Source of the DNA: Rusavskia elegans
Taxonomy: Eukaryota > Ascomycota > Lecanoromycetes > Teloschistales > Teloschistaceae
Assembly: GCA_011316305.1 (NCBI GenBank)
Contig: SAUG01000027.1
Location: 186,001 to 250,000, forward strand
DNA length: 64,000 nucleotides
Direction of reading: 5' to 3'
Shown here: positions 12,905-25,912 of the stretch, piece after piece
Layout of the letters: every line of letters begins with the position of its first letter
Numbering within the stretch: the first letter of the stretch is position 1
Notes under the pieces: model-generated
Told to the model about the DNA's origin: nothing
Database searches by the model: none
Seen by the model: only the letters and a program-made list of their open reading frames with translations
Made by a program: the position numbers and the translations under genes

Positions 12905-13334
12905 TTATATATGCGATTAATCATTCGGATTTTTGATCTTAGTCTTTCACGATTCTAACGCTAGAGGCGCTAAACCGATCAGATTACGTAATTATTTAGT
13001 ACTCAAGTATTTTACCGAGAACTCGAATTAAGGACTCCCGAAAGAGCTAGATCTGGACTAAAACCCAGAGGGAAACCGTGATCTATTTAACCTTAATTAA
13101 CTCAATTTCTTTCGATCGATCGGGCTAGACCGGGACGATCCACTATCTAGTCTTCCTGTATTTTTAAACTCTATAAAAATCGACTAGGGTCGATAGAAAA
13201 AACTCAAGTATTAGGATTAGCCTTCGAGGGATTCGAACCCCCGACCCGTGGATTAAGTCCGTTAACTCCGAAATGGAGTGTTGGATCCGCTGGGCCTCCA
13301 GGTCACGCAGTGTTGCCGCTGCGCCATCCAGGCC
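12905..13334 (-). mobile_element. SINE with tRNA-related head, 13-bp TSD, little RIP
   Basis: This 430-bp insertion is flanked by identical 13-bp copies of TTTAATTTTTTAT (12892-12904 and 13335-13347). On the minus strand it starts GGCCTGGATGG and has a good pol III A box, TGGCGCAGCGG (13316-13326), and B box, GGTTCGAATCC (13229-13239). A T-arm-like GGGGG/CCCTC pairing surrounds the B box. The acceptor pairs over only about four bases (GCCT with AGGC) and no clean anticodon arm forms, so it is a tRNA-derived head rather than a tRNA gene. The remaining ~300 bp is body. CA and TG are abundant, so it is younger than its surroundings or too short or rare for RIP. It would depend on a LINE for movement. 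Confidence 0.8.
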
Positions 13335-13347
13335 TTTAATTTTTTAT

Positions 13348-14780
13348 AAATATATTATTTTATAAAACGTTCCTTTGATTTACGTTTAATATACGTTTAA
13401 TATAGATTAAATTCTAATATACTATTTCTATTCTATTTAAAATAGATTATAATAGACGGTTAACGTTATTTCAGCGTTAATATAATATTAAAGTAATATT
13501 CTATTTTCATATTCCGCTTATATAATTATAACTTGACGTTATTATCCAATATTACGGTAATATAATGTGGCCAAACATCGAACGGCCGCTAAAGTACAAT
13601 TTAGTAAAACTAAATAATTTAATTCAATCTTTCTCGCGGCTTTTAATCTCTCTAGTTATAGAGCGGTAGTAGGTTAGAAGGTTCCTCTATACTACTATAT
13701 CTTACCGACTAAAATAAATATATAGTAGCCAGGGTTCTAGTAAAAATATCCTATTATATAAAAGTTAGTTAATATATCTTTTACTATAGATATTTAGTTA
13801 TAAAAATTTATCTATATATAAGAGAACTAGAATCTATAGAAGTTACTATATTTATATAATATCCAGTCGTATATATTAATCTATATATATCTATAAAAGT
13901 TATTATACTAAAATTAAATCTTTATATTAGATATTTTCTCTTTTTAAACGTTTTATATTAAATTAAATACGCTTAGTATATATAAATCTTAATACTTTAA
14001 TTTATTTTTTTTAGCGGCGGTTAAATTTACCGTCCGATATATTTTTAATTCCGAAGTTTTATTTATTACTTATAGCTACTATAGCTTTATATATAGAATT
14101 TAAACCGATATATAACTTATATATCCTCGGAAAATAAAGATATAACTTTACTTTTTATAGCTATATCTTCGTCTAAATTCTTCTAATAATATTTTTTTTT
14201 TACCTTTTCTAATAATATATATAAAGTTTCCGGAATTTATAAATATCTAGTAATAATTACGATCGTATATATTTTTTAGAAGATTCTACTAGCTAGTTAA
14301 TATAGTATATTATAATATAAATTCTAATATACTTACGATTTCGTCTAGATATTTACTTTAATCTATATCTCTATATTGGTTTATTCGGCTTTAATAGTAA
14401 CTATATATCTAGGAAACGATTTTATAATCTTTAATATATAATTAAATACTGTATAATCGGATTTTTTAGCTTTCGATAGCTCTAGTTTATAAAAGCTATA
14501 CTAAACCGTCCGCCTTTTAAAAGTAATTATTTATAGATTCGTAGAATATTTTCTATCTTCTTTATATCTATTTTATAGTTTAGATAGACGGCTAGATCAC
14601 TCCCGATTCGATTATAGTATATCTATATCTATTATTAATTTACTAAACTAACTATTAGTTTATAGTAATAAAGAGTTATCCTATATAATATTCTATTTAA
14701 TTTATCGCTATTTAGTTTTTATCGGCTCTATATTATATACCGTTAATACCGTAGTTATATTTAGTTATTTATTTTGGCTT
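13348..14780 (-). pseudogene. Unassigned RIP-mutated region with a minus-strand coding-like frame
   Basis: The first ~230 bases hold no frame. An island with surviving CA/TG lies at about 13530-13610 (GTGGCCAAACATCGAACGG). From about 14480 down to 13850 the minus strand has stretches broken only by RIP-type stops. One is near 14200-14300 (IFQKIYT.. and RYLQIPETL..), followed by a Lys-rich LLEKVKKKYY part. The composition is reminiscent of a retroelement gag, but no motif proves it. Confidence 0.3.
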
Positions 14781-15717
14781 TGGTACCCGGTAAACCAGTG
14801 GTTCGGTAAGCAAATCAAGCGTTAGTATACCAGTATTAAATATACGGTAGCAGAACTTATATTCTAGTTTAGATAATACAAACCACGGTTCTATAGAATT
14901 TTAATTTAAATTTACTTAGTAATATAACGTATCCTTTTACTAATAACTTAACGTAGAAATTTTTATAGATAAATATACCTCGCAGTTATCGCTTCTTCTT
15001 TTTTTACTAGTAATATAAGCCCTATAATACCCCTCGTAAGTACTATAACTTACTAAAACCCTTTATATATATATATACTCCCGTAATAACTATACCGTAG
15101 CTAAATCAGATAGTAGTACCTTCCTATATCTATAATAACTATATCTACCCGCGCGGTCGTCGACTATTTTATTATAGCTAGAGTAACCTATTCCGACTTT
15201 AATAAAGATTTCCTTTTTACCGCCTTTAAAACGTACTATCCGACCTCCCTATCCCCTTTCAGTCTAATTAATCGGGTAAAGCTTCTAGCTATAGTAGCTA
15301 GCGTACTAGTAGGCGACTCTATAGCTAGCGACCTTCTTAAAACTACGCGGGCTAAAGAATACCTTAATAGTTTAGCGGAGCGTTTAGGTACGAGTTATAT
15401 AATAAATATAGCCGAGGCGACGGACGTAGATAATTATTCCGTAGTATAGTAGGTAGATATAGCGGAAATATTAGAAGCTGATAATTATATATAATATCGA
15501 GGAAGGAATAGTAGAGAATTCGTAATCGAATAAAGGAGGAAATAGTTAAATAGAAGTAATTAACTGCGCTATAAATTTTATCTAACGAATATATCTTTAG
15601 CTATAAAAATTTCTTTATATATGAAATATAATAATCGTTGCCGTATATAATATTGATAGAATATATATATATATATAAACACTCAATATAACTCCAAATA
15701 GAAGCTTTCTAGAGGGA
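14781..15717 (+). repeat. Direct repeat R1 (about 0.94 kb), possible LTR
   Basis: This unit aligns end to end with R2 (26575-27520) in the same orientation. Shared ends are a CCCGRTAAACCAGTGG start and an ACTCAATATAAYTCCARATAGAA end. R1 begins TGG and R2 begins TAG, compatible with an LTR-type TG start hit by RIP in R2. The left end of R1 keeps CA/TG, as do the outer ends of the LTR elements here. If R1/R2 are LTRs, the original interior after removal of E1 is only about 0.7 kb, so the element would be non-autonomous. No primer-binding site or target duplication was found. Confidence 0.65.
15090..15560 (+). pseudogene. Unidentified ORF inside R1
   Basis: One + strand frame runs with few interruptions, all TAG/TAA. 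It reads DYFIIARVTYSDFN from about 15162, then INRVKLLAIVASVLVGDS, then an Ala/Glu/Asp-containing tail to about 15560. R2 carries the same frame with a 15-bp (five-codon) deletion after VAS, which keeps the frame. That supports a real protein-coding origin. I do not recognise the family and cannot tell whether it belongs to a transposon or a duplicated host gene. Confidence 0.45.
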
Positions 15718-16439
15718 ACGATAGTTATATAATAATTATAAATAGAATAAATCTAAACTCGTTGTAATACTTTAGATGGCGCCTCTGTTCTAACCATAGC
15801 CTGTTAGCAGTATACTGATATCATACTTATTGTAATATTATATTAATAAGGCTCTAATAGGCCGTATTAAGCGAATATACCGCCTACGTTATATCCTATA
15901 AAATCTAATATATAAAAATATAGAATATTTTTAAAGATATATAGTTAAATACTACTACTAGATAATATCTATAGAAACTATATAGTAGAAAATATTATAT
16001 TTTACTAGGATATTATATAGTTTCTAAGCCGCTATCTAGTTACTATTCTTAATATATTTAGCCTAATATATAATTAATAGGTTATAAATTATATACTATA
16101 ACCTCGGTATATAGAATATATCTACTTAAAGTTTATTATCTTTTCCGCGCCTTTCTTAAAATATCTAAAATAGGTAATATTTAGATCTTTAAATAGTTAT
16201 TATAGTATTTTATCTAGCTAAGGTATATATATAACCGTCTAGATAGTAAATAGTTAGGATATTATATTATCGAGAGTAAACTCTAGCTATCTATACGTAT
16301 CCTATCTATAGTAAGTAGTAAAATATATTATATAAATAAATAAAGCCTATTATATAGATATAGAAAAGGTCTACTAAATCTATATTCTAATTCTATTATC
16401 TATACTATAATTTATAATCTCCTAGAGCTCCGATAAAGG

Positions 16440-17030
16440 TACTAATAAAAGGAGGAAAATCTATATTTATCTCTTAGTTTATAATAGCGATACTCCTAGT
16501 CCCTATCTTTTTAAATAGTATCGTTAGTATCTTTATATCTTAGCTCTTTAATATAATTATCTATATAAGTCTAATTACTATCTTAAAATCTATTTTAATA
16601 TCTATAATAATCTATAGAATTACTATTTTAAAGTTCTTCCGGAAGGTTACTAATCTACGCCTAGTTATTATTATTATTAGGAAGAGTATATTTAGTAGAG
16701 GTCTTTTTAGTATACTTCGGCTTCTATATAACTCGAACTAAGTCTATATTTATAATTTTAAAGTATTCGGACTAAACTATAACGTTAAATTAAGCTAGGA
16801 TATTATCCCGGCTATATTTATAGTAGGTAATAGTATTAGGATCCGCCTACTAATCTAGTATTAATTTAATCGTTACTATAAAGTTAATATAGATATCTAA
16901 AATACGATTATTCGGGCTAGTTTAAAAATATCTTAAAAATATTAAAATAAATATAGGAAAAAAGTAGTAGAATATATTCTAGAATATATAAAAGGCTTTA
17001 ATAGATAATATAGCAGTCTTAATAATATTA
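16440..17030 (+). pseudogene. Unidentified coding trace, 5' part of E1
   Basis: A + strand frame is interrupted only by RIP-type stops. It has a YNSDTPSPYLFK stretch near 16480, a YFKVLPEGY stretch near 16625 and a Gln/Ser/Tyr-rich part after it. I do not recognise it. Its position upstream of the larger frame and on the same strand suggests a first gene, or the N-terminal part, of the same element. Confidence 0.4.
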
Positions 17031-18549
17031 ATAATAGGCGGAATAAAGTTAAAGATATATATAAAAGAGGATAGAGAATAATATTTTATAAATTATAGAC
17101 CTAGTTACTTATAATTCGTAATTTAGGTAATAGTATTTATATTATCTTTAGTAATATATTAACGAACTTTCTCCTAAAATCTATTAGTACTAGACTTATT
17201 ATATATAGATTAGATATATTTATAACTATATTATCTATTAAAGTACGCTTCTAATTAGAAGTATTCTAGTAGATTTTTATCTTACTTTTATCTTATTTCT
17301 AGTTAGTATTTTTAATTATAGGATTCTATACGCCGGTAATTAATTAGTATATAGAATTAAGATTTAAGTATAGAAAGAAATAAATACGATAATTATTCTA
17401 TAACTTTATTAATTTCGCCTTTATATTATTAGTAAACTATAAATATTATTATATATTAGCTATATTATTCAGTTCTATAGATATTTACTTCTTTTTTTTC
17501 TTATTAGACTTTTTAGATATAATTAGCAACCTTTACTAATTATTATCTCCTAGCTTAGCGTCTAGACTACCGAGTATAAAAGTTAACTATAATATATATT
17601 AGCGGAAATATACTATTATTAGGTTAGCGGATAAAAAATATTATATAGCTCGATAGGGGCTAGAAAGGCTACCGGTAGGAATAAATATCCTATAGGCTTA
17701 AAATTTTTAAATAGTAGGGAGACTTTAATATATACCCGAAGTATTAGAAAGAACTTTAATAATAGGTTTAATTTAAAGTACTTTTTTAGAGTTTAGAGCT
17801 TTATTAGGTATTTTCGAAGTAATAATATATTTAGATAAAGGTCTAGGATTTCTTTTTAGTAGATTTAGAAAATTATATTCCTAGTTATTAGATAGCTTTT
17901 TAGTACTACTAATATTAATATATTCTCCTATCTAGGTCTATATAGTATCGAGTTAGTAACTAGACTACTATCCTAGGTAGAGTTAGGATTAAAATAAAGG
18001 TAGTTTTATCTTTTTAAATATTAAGATCTATAACTAACTCTCGGTAATTCTTTTTTTCCCTTTCTATAAAGGGGTAAGATACTACGTCTAGAAGTTATTA
18101 TTATTTTTATCTTCTTTTTAGAAAAGCCGATAGAGTATATTAGTAGATCGAGCTATAATAATAAAGTAAGAGAAAATAACTTCGAAAAAGTAGACCGAAT
18201 AGTAGTAATCTCGATTTTAAATACTAATAATAAAGATAGGAAGCTAGAGATATAGATAATAATACCGAAAAACTTAATTAATAAATATATATTTTAAAGG
18301 GAAAGTAGCTATAATAAATATAGGCTATTAATAGTAGGCTTTAGATAACTTTAGGAACTTTATAATATAAAGGAAAGAGCGGTAATATATAGGTTAAAAC
18401 GCTAGAAAATTAGATAGAAAACCCTACCTTATTAAAGTAAACTAAAGCCGACCCTGCGAATATATTCTAAATACTATAGGGAACCCTTTATATATTCTAG
18501 AATACTACTAATTTAATATATATCGCCTTTTTTTACTATAGTAATTAGA

Positions 18550-19000
18550 GGTTATCTATATAGTATTAAATTTCAAAATTCTATTTTTTTACCGATAATC
18601 TTTATAGTATCTATTATTACTTATCGGTATATTATAGTATTTAGAATCTTTATAGAATTTTCGACCTATCTATAGATAGTCCCCTTTATATAAAGGTTGC
18701 CCGAAGGTTATTAAAGCTTTTTAAACTAATTATATATAGCGCTAGCGAGGTTATATAGCGCTAGTAAAGTTAGTAGTAGTATAGTTATATAGCAGCTAGG
18801 CTTAGGATTTTTATATCTCGGATTTTTATATTTTAAAAGCTATTCTATCTAACTTTTATTATCTTAATACCTCCTTCTATAAGCTCTAGTATCTTCCTTT
18901 AACGCTTCCCTCGATATTCTACCGCCCTAGCTTCTCTTTCTAAAGCCTTAAAGAATACTAGGTACTATCTACCTTTTTAGAAAAATCTAAATAAGTATAC
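18550..19000 (-). pseudogene. Possible minus-strand coding trace in E1
   Basis: On the minus strand, near 18990-18840, a charged run readable as KALEREARAVEYRGKRQ appears. It is of the basic, helical kind seen at the C-terminus of pogo/Fot1-like transposases. Nothing upstream of it was recognised as a DDE domain. It may be a small nested relic or chance. Confidence 0.25.
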
Positions 19001-19329
19001 TAATAATTATTATAGTCTTTTAAAAAATTATCTTTTTTTATCGGTAAATAGATCTATTTTAACTTTTCTTTTCCCTTTAGCTATAATCTATAAGATCTTA
19101 CTATTAGTACGCTAACGCTATCTATAATTATATAATTTATTATTATCCGGCTTAACTTCCTAGTTCTGTAATCTAGGATAGTCTATATAGAAGCGAAAAC
19201 GGTTTATAGAATAGTTATTATAAATATAGTATATACTATTACTATAAAAAAGATTTCTATAGTAGCTAAATCGATAGAATAAAAAAATAAAAAGGATAAA
19301 AATAATCTATTATTAGCTATAAATAGAGA

Positions 19330-22300
19330 GAGTATTTATCTATATACTAATATTATAACTAAATTATTTATAAATTATTCCTATTTTATATTAGAATTAT
19401 ACTGATTCTATATATAGAGCGTTATATCTATAATTAATAAACTCTTTAAAGTTATTAAAAAAGTACTAGCTAATAACTATTTTATCGATACTTTAAACGA
19501 CTATAATAATAATAAAAATTACCTAGAATTTACGGAAATAGAGGAATTCCTAGTAAAGCTTAAAGATATATTTTTACTAGAATCTATAACATTATAATAG
19601 GATAATTTTTATAAAAAATATAAAGCCGATAATAACGATAATAATAATACCGAAGATATTATTTAACCTAAAATAATAGAAGCCGAGTAAAGATTACTTC
19701 CTATATATAGGAGTTCTACTACTATAATTCTAGATAATTTAGAAGAAATTCCCTATATTCGGTTAAAGATATTATTATTATAATTCAAAATAGCCTTCGC
19801 GATATAGTATTAGATTACCGGGATTATAGACTACTAGTATATCTATTTAATAGAGGTTTTTAATCTATTAGACGATTTTAATAAGATTCGCAGCCTTCTT
19901 TAATCGGTCGTAATATTTAAAAAGTATTTTAAAGGGTAGCTTCTACTTCTACTATTATAGCAGCGTATCTTTAAGTTTAGGCTAGAAAAACTACCTACTA
20001 TAATATCTATCGAAAAGTAATAGGAAAAAAAGGTAGAGAAATTATTTATAGGCTTTTAAACGTTTATATATTTCTTTAATCTAGTTAAACTTTTCTAAGT
20101 TATATTCTTATTTTAGTAATTTAGAAATAAGATATATATTAGTATAGGATATTTTATTAATATTCCATCCGAGCTCTATTATTCTATAGCTTGGTTTATA
20201 TCTATTTATTTATATTCTAGGAAGTTCGCTAGATATCCTAATAGCGCTCCTATCTTCTTATCGGATATAGTTTTTTTATAATATTTAGATAGGTCTTATT
20301 TATACTAGCTAGCGTCTCGACTATACTTTAGCCGCGTATTTATAGTTAGAAAGAATTTCGCTAAAAGTACTACTAGTTTAATTTTCTTTTATATTTAAAA
20401 GCTTTATAATAGCGTTTCTTTTATAATTAGTTAAAAGCTAAACCCCCTATATCCAGAATATTAATTTAAGGAATTATTTCTAACCGAGAAAGATTTCTAC
20501 TATATATCGCCTAAATATATTATAGATAAAATTTAAGATATTTATTTCGATTATCGCTTTAAAAGGCCTACTATAAAGTTATTAGTTAAATATAACGCTT
20601 AATTAGTCGTTCGTAATACTATTATTCCGTTAATAATTTAATTAAATCCTCTATAGCTATTATTACTAACCCGAAAAGATTTAGAATTAGTAATATATAG
20701 GCGCCTATAACTAGAGCTTTTCTCGTTTTAAAAAAGCTTATCTATATCTTTATTAATCTTTATCGATATATTTTAGGTATACTATAATATATATAGGTCT
20801 TTAATAGAAATTTATATTACTATTATAGCTTTAAATTAGCGAGAAAGAAAGAGGAGAGCTAATATATTTCTACTTAGTATATATTTTTTTTATCTTTTTA
20901 TTATTTAATCTATTTAAATATATCGAGATATACTAATAATTATTTAGTTTTAGGACCTTATACTAGTAACTTTATAGATATTATTTAAATACTATAGCCT
21001 GGTTTTAGTTATTTCGATAAAGGAATTATTCTGCCGATTAATAGTTAAAATACTCTAGTCTATATATATATAATAGTATTTATAGGTATTTAGTATCTAG
21101 CGATTAAAAAAAATTATTATATAACCGTTTACTAATTATCCTATAGCCGATATACTATAGTAATATAATAATTCTACTATAATATTACTACTAGCGAATA
21201 GAGATTATTTTAAATACCTTATTACTAAAAATAAAAAAGCCGATTTAACTTTCGATATATATTTTAATAGGCGGACTTATTATAGAATTTTAGAAGAATA
21301 TAAAAAAGGCGATAAATTAAAATAGACTAGTAAAATTAAAAGTAATATTTATTTTAATAGCTTTAAAATAAGAGCCGAATAGATTTATTTAATTTATATT
21401 ACTCTATTACTTAATCTAATATAGAGTTGCCTATTTAATATTATATATTCCGAATATACTAGTATTTCGAAATAATCTTAGAAGGTTAATATCTATTATT
21501 CGTTTATCTAAAATATTTTAAAATACTAATTACTATTTAGTTACTTTTTAAGGTTATTTTTATTATTTAAATCTAGTATATATACTACTATAAACTACGC
21601 CGTTTTCCCTTCCTACTATTATAGGCTAAGCTATAATCGCTTCTCTATTATCTTTAGAGTTATAGAATATAGAAATATACCCGCTTATCTATTATTAATT
21701 CCTTCCTTTTCTATATTTAACTAAGATTCGAATATATTAAGCTTTATTATATCGAAGCCTTAGAAACTACTATAGTTAAATATTTTAGTTTTAACGCTAT
21801 TAATTATATCGTCTACTATTATAGTAATATCGCCAGGAATAATACTATTATTCTAGCTTTAGAAATTCGCCCTATAGACCGCCTTAACCTTAATTAGTAT
21901 TTTAAAAAAAATAGGAAATTATTTCAGAGACTCTTTAAATATATTATTCTAGCCTTTACTCTAATATTTCGCCGTAGAATAACCCCTATATTTTATTAAC
22001 TAGTAATACCCCTACTCCTATTTTATTAAAATTCTATTAATTTTTACGACGAGCTAAACTAGACCGACTATAATAAGGAAACTCTTTTATAAATCGACTA
22101 GCTCGGCAAGACTTTTATTATCGATAGTAATATTTTAAAAAAAGCTAAAATATTCCTTAATATCTAAAGTCGCCTAAATATATATATCGCTTTCTATTAT
22201 ATAGATATTATTACTAAATACGCTACCCTAAATAATATTATAATATTTATAGGTAAGGATAAATATTAATATATTTTCTAGTATTTATATACTTCTTTAT

Positions 22301-22450
22301 TATTTATTAGATATTATTATTTTAATATTTTTCTATTTTTTATAAGGGTATAAATACTTCTAAACTATCGGCTAATCCTAATAGTAGCTATAAATCAGAA
22401 GTCCTAAAAACTAATAAATATAATATTATTAAGCCCCTACTCTAAAAAGA
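19330..22450 (+). pseudogene. Large unidentified protein relic of E1, homologous to E2
   Basis: A + strand frame of roughly 1000 codons with RIP-type stops. Readable parts are INKLFKVIKK near 19435, an acidic Asn/Asp-rich stretch near 19620, LLQQRIFKFRLEKLPTIIS near 19950-20010, DLILVTLQ near 20950, and a part around 21810-22110 containing ETLLQIDQLGKTFIID. The same order occurs in E2 at about 51950-54560, with aligned segments (for example INKLF/ITNKLF, QQRIFKFRLEKL/RQRLFKLYPEKL). It is therefore a family-defining protein, probably the mobility protein. I compared it by eye with hAT, CACTA, KDZ, Helitron, DUF3435 tyrosine recombinase and telomere-linked helicase patterns and found no convincing match. 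Confidence 0.55.
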
Positions 22451-22559
22451 AAGTATATAATAATATTTTAGATTTATTTTTATAGGTTTCTATAAAATAG
22501 AGCCGATATTAATATAAAATATTATAGCTATTTACTAGCGCTATCTATTACTTCTAAAC

Positions 22560-23420
22560 GTATTACTATCTATTTCAGAATAGAAAAAAGCAGATATAGA
22601 AATTAAAGAAGTAAGGGTAAAAATAGTCGAAAATAAAAAATATTAAAAACTACTAGTTATCGGAATATTAAAAATAGACTATATAAAGCGGAACTATAGA
22701 TAGCCGGTTAGATTAAATACTACTATAATAGATATCGATTTTTCTTTACTTTTATAAAAGGTATATAATTAGGAGTAAAATAAACTATATATTATTTTAT
22801 CTAATATATATATATAGTAGTCTTTAAAGTTTAGTTTTATAAATCTATAAATTATTTTATTTTTTAGATATTTTCTCTATTAGAATTTCCTATCCTATAG
22901 TTAAAGCTTAGGGGTTACTATTAGAGTTAAAGTATATAGATAAAAGTATTCGCTAATATTTATTTAATAAGTTCTAATATCGCGTTATATTTAAAGTTAG
23001 AAATTTTATTACTATCTATAAATAACTTAGGTATATCGATAGGATTTTTTTATATAATTATTTAAATACTCGTCGGATATTATTTATTTAAATAATAATA
23101 GTCGAGGGTTTTAGTAAAAAATACTAAGATCCTGTCCTATAAGTCCTATATATAAAGCTATTAAAGATAATTAATATTATAGAACTACCGGGTATAGATT
23201 TAAAGAAGAATTATATTATCTCTATATACCGGCGGAAAAGGAATAGAGAAAATATTTTAGAATATAGCGGTAATACTCTTCTTCTATATTATAATTTTAA
23301 TATTTAATTTATATAGATATTCTATCTAATAGTTTATATTTTATTCATTTTCTAGGCCCTATATTTCCTCCCTGTCGGCAAAGTAATAAATTAAAAAGAT
23401 ACTTTATAAAGTAATCGGGT
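22560..23420 (+). pseudogene. Coding-like extension downstream of the E1 large frame
   Basis: The + strand continues with mostly RIP-type interruptions: a Lys/Gln-rich stretch near 22590-22650 and readable FKEELYYLYIPAEKE near 23200. It may be the C-terminal part of the large frame or a separate gene. I see no known motif. After about 23420 no frame stands out. Confidence 0.35.
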
Positions 23421-23510
23421 TTCGTTATTATAAGAATTATTATTATATATAAAATATCTATCTATATCTTCTATATATTTAATATATTTAATATTACTAA
23501 ATATCTTAAT

Positions 23511-23597
23511 CTATAGACCTTTAATCTATAGACTTTTAATCTATAGACTTTTAATCTATAGACTTTTAATCTATAGACTTTTAATCTATAGACTTTT
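23511..23597. repeat. Tandem repeat, 15-bp unit, about 5.8 copies
   Basis: The unit CTATAGACTTTTAAT starts at 23511, 23526, 23541, 23556, 23571 and 23586 (last copy partial); the first copy has CC for TT. Copies are otherwise identical, which points to recent expansion after RIP. No function is evident. Confidence 0.9.
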
Positions 23598-23599
23598 CT

Positions 23600-25860
23600 A
23601 GAGGTATAGAAAATTTTTATTATAGAAAATAAGAATAAATATATATTATACTTTCTATCTTTTTTACTATATTCTTTTTTCTACTAGCCGATAAATACCT
23701 TTAAGCGTTTATCTATATCTATCTAGTACTATTTAATACCTTATATATATATAGTATTTATATAGAATATATATTTAAATAAGCTATAAATAAAGTTTTT
23801 TTATATAATTTTCTTTAGTAATTTTTAAACTTATTCTTCCTATCGGCTATAACCCTAGATATATCGATAAAGAATCTAATAAAGCCTTTTAAAAAGGTAA
23901 TTTAAAATATATCGATACTACTAGCTAATTATAGGGAATACCGCGGTATAAATTATATAGAAATAGCGATATATAAAATATAGGTAATAATAATAATAAA
24001 GTACTTTAGCGATAATAATAAAATATAGGAAATAAGCTACCCTTCGATATATCTATTATAATTATTAAAATATTATATAACTAACCTAAAATATAGGATT
24101 TCTTTTTAAAATACTATCTTTATTATTCTAATTTTACCGAAACTTTATTATTATAGATATATATTATTAGTATCGAAAATTATATACTAATATTCTTTTA
24201 TTAATATTTTCTATAGAACGCGTCGCCCGATTACGAATTAATATAATATATTATATCTCTTCTAGCGTATTAAAATAGAGCTAGCTACCCGGGTATACTA
24301 CCTAGTTATTATATAGCTAGGCCCCCTCGCGCTATCGTTAGATACCCGGCGGCTATTAAATATATATAGCTATATAAAGCGTTTAGATTTAATAGAAAGT
24401 AGTAAAATTATTATAGCTTTTCTATAGCTATCTAGTTATTTTCTTCTATTTCCTTTTCCTTTTTCTTTTCTGCTTTACCCCTTCTCTTCCTTTTTTTCTT
24501 TCTCCTTTTTTTTCTTTTTTTTTTTAGCTTCTTCTTTAATATCTATTATTCTTTTCGGATTATTCTAAAATATTATAGAATAATATAATAATTAGATATA
24601 AAAATAGATTTTTTTAGAAAATAATTTAGTTCTTTTTTAAATATTTTTTTCTTCTAAGCTTCTTTCCGTATATTATATTATTATTATAACTACTACTATC
24701 TATTATAAATTTAAGAATATCTTTAGGCCTCGGCTTTTAGATATACTAATATATATATAGAATCTATAGATAGTAATAATAGTAATATTAAATATAGTAG
24801 AAAAGTAGAATATATATTAAAACCTAAAATAGTAAAATATAGCTAATATATTTATAGTAATTAATATATATAGAAAAATAAAAATAGGATATATTACCCC
24901 TTCTTCCGAGCTTTAAATAAAACAGTATTAATAATATTCTATAGATAAATTCCTAGTATAAAAGCTTATATAGTAAATAGTATATACCGATTTCTATTCC
25001 TAATTCTAATTATTATTTTATATTTCTAGAAAAACTAATATTTAACCGCCTTCCTATATAGAACTCTATATATAACGAGAATATTAGATTTAGTAGATAT
25101 TATAGTAAAGGTAAGTAGTATTAGATATATCTTTATCGAAGTAAAGTTAATTTCTAAATTCCTTTATTATTAATAGAATTATTATCTAATAATATATATA
25201 GATATTCCGATACTATATAAGAGTATTAGTTATAAGATTTATAGTTCGTTTCCTATTCTAATAGCTTTATTCTAGTAATACATTAACGAGCGGAAAAGAT
25301 CTATCTAATAGATATAAGGAATTAAATTTAAATAATTATATATATAGGAAGGATAATAGATAGAGGTTTATAATATTTATTATAATAGTATTTAATAGTA
25401 TAGAAGTAATAAGATTTCTAGACGTAGCCGACGTATTTTCTAGAATAGCGTAAAATTTATAACGGTAGTAAAGATTCGAGATAGGCGGAAAGTACTTAAG
25501 TAGGTATATAGGAAGTATTAAATTATAATTTAGAATAATATAAATACTACTTTTTAATTTTATTATAATATCTAAAAAGCGTACTATAGGTACTATTAAA
25601 GGCGAATAAACTTTAAATTAACTTTATATAATTTAAAATATAATATTTTCGCGTAATAATATATTATAAGGAATCTTTCTATAGCCGCGATATAAATATA
25701 ATATTAAAATCTTATCGCTTTTAATATATATTTATAGTAGTATCCTATCGCGGTAAAATATAAAGTATTATAAGATATATATTAATAGATATTATAGTAT
25801 ATATTATATCCGTATTACCTATACTCGATATTTCTTACTATATTATATTATATAGGATAT
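23600..25860. other. 3' arm of E1 without a recognisable gene
   Basis: RIP-mutated DNA with long TA-rich runs and a pyrimidine-rich block at about 24430-24540. No frame could be tied to a family. It precedes the right inverted terminus of E1. Confidence 0.4.
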
Positions 25861-25912
25861 AATATAGAGAGGCTGCTAACAGGCTGTCTAGATATATAAG
25901 AGGCCGCCTAAG

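Larger units (their letters stand above)
15770..25912 (+). mobile_element. E1: large unidentified element (10.1 kb) with short terminal inverted repeats
   Basis: The ends hold inverted matches. The left end has CTTTAGATGGCGCCTCT, then AGCCTGTTAGCAG near 15802-15818. The right end, read inverted, has CTTAGGCGGCCTCT, then AGCCTGTTAGCAG near 25873-25886. Both ends keep CA/TG while the interior is strongly RIP-mutated. Flanks GTAAT(A) at 15764 and GTAAT(T) at 25913 may be the target duplication; a 3-bp AAT is an alternative. It separates R1 from R2. The interior has + strand coding traces (16440-17030 and about 19330-22450), the second shared with E2. Size and ends suggest a DNA transposon, but no DDE, helicase or integrase motif was identified. 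Confidence 0.6.

Noticed and set aside
13213..13334. A functional tRNA gene with intron on the minus strand
   Set aside because: The A and B boxes and T arm are good, but the acceptor pairs over only about four bases and no proper anticodon arm forms. The 13-bp target duplication shows it is the head of a SINE.
19330..22450. Telomere-linked RecQ-type helicase or DUF3435 recombinase
   Set aside because: I looked for Walker A/DEAD-type motifs and for the R..R..Y pattern. The only GKT-like string (near 22100) lies outside a helicase context.
24430..24540. Pyrimidine-rich block as a polypurine tract or promoter
   Set aside because: It lies in the middle of E1, not next to an LTR, and has no accompanying signals; simple-sequence DNA is the plainer reading.
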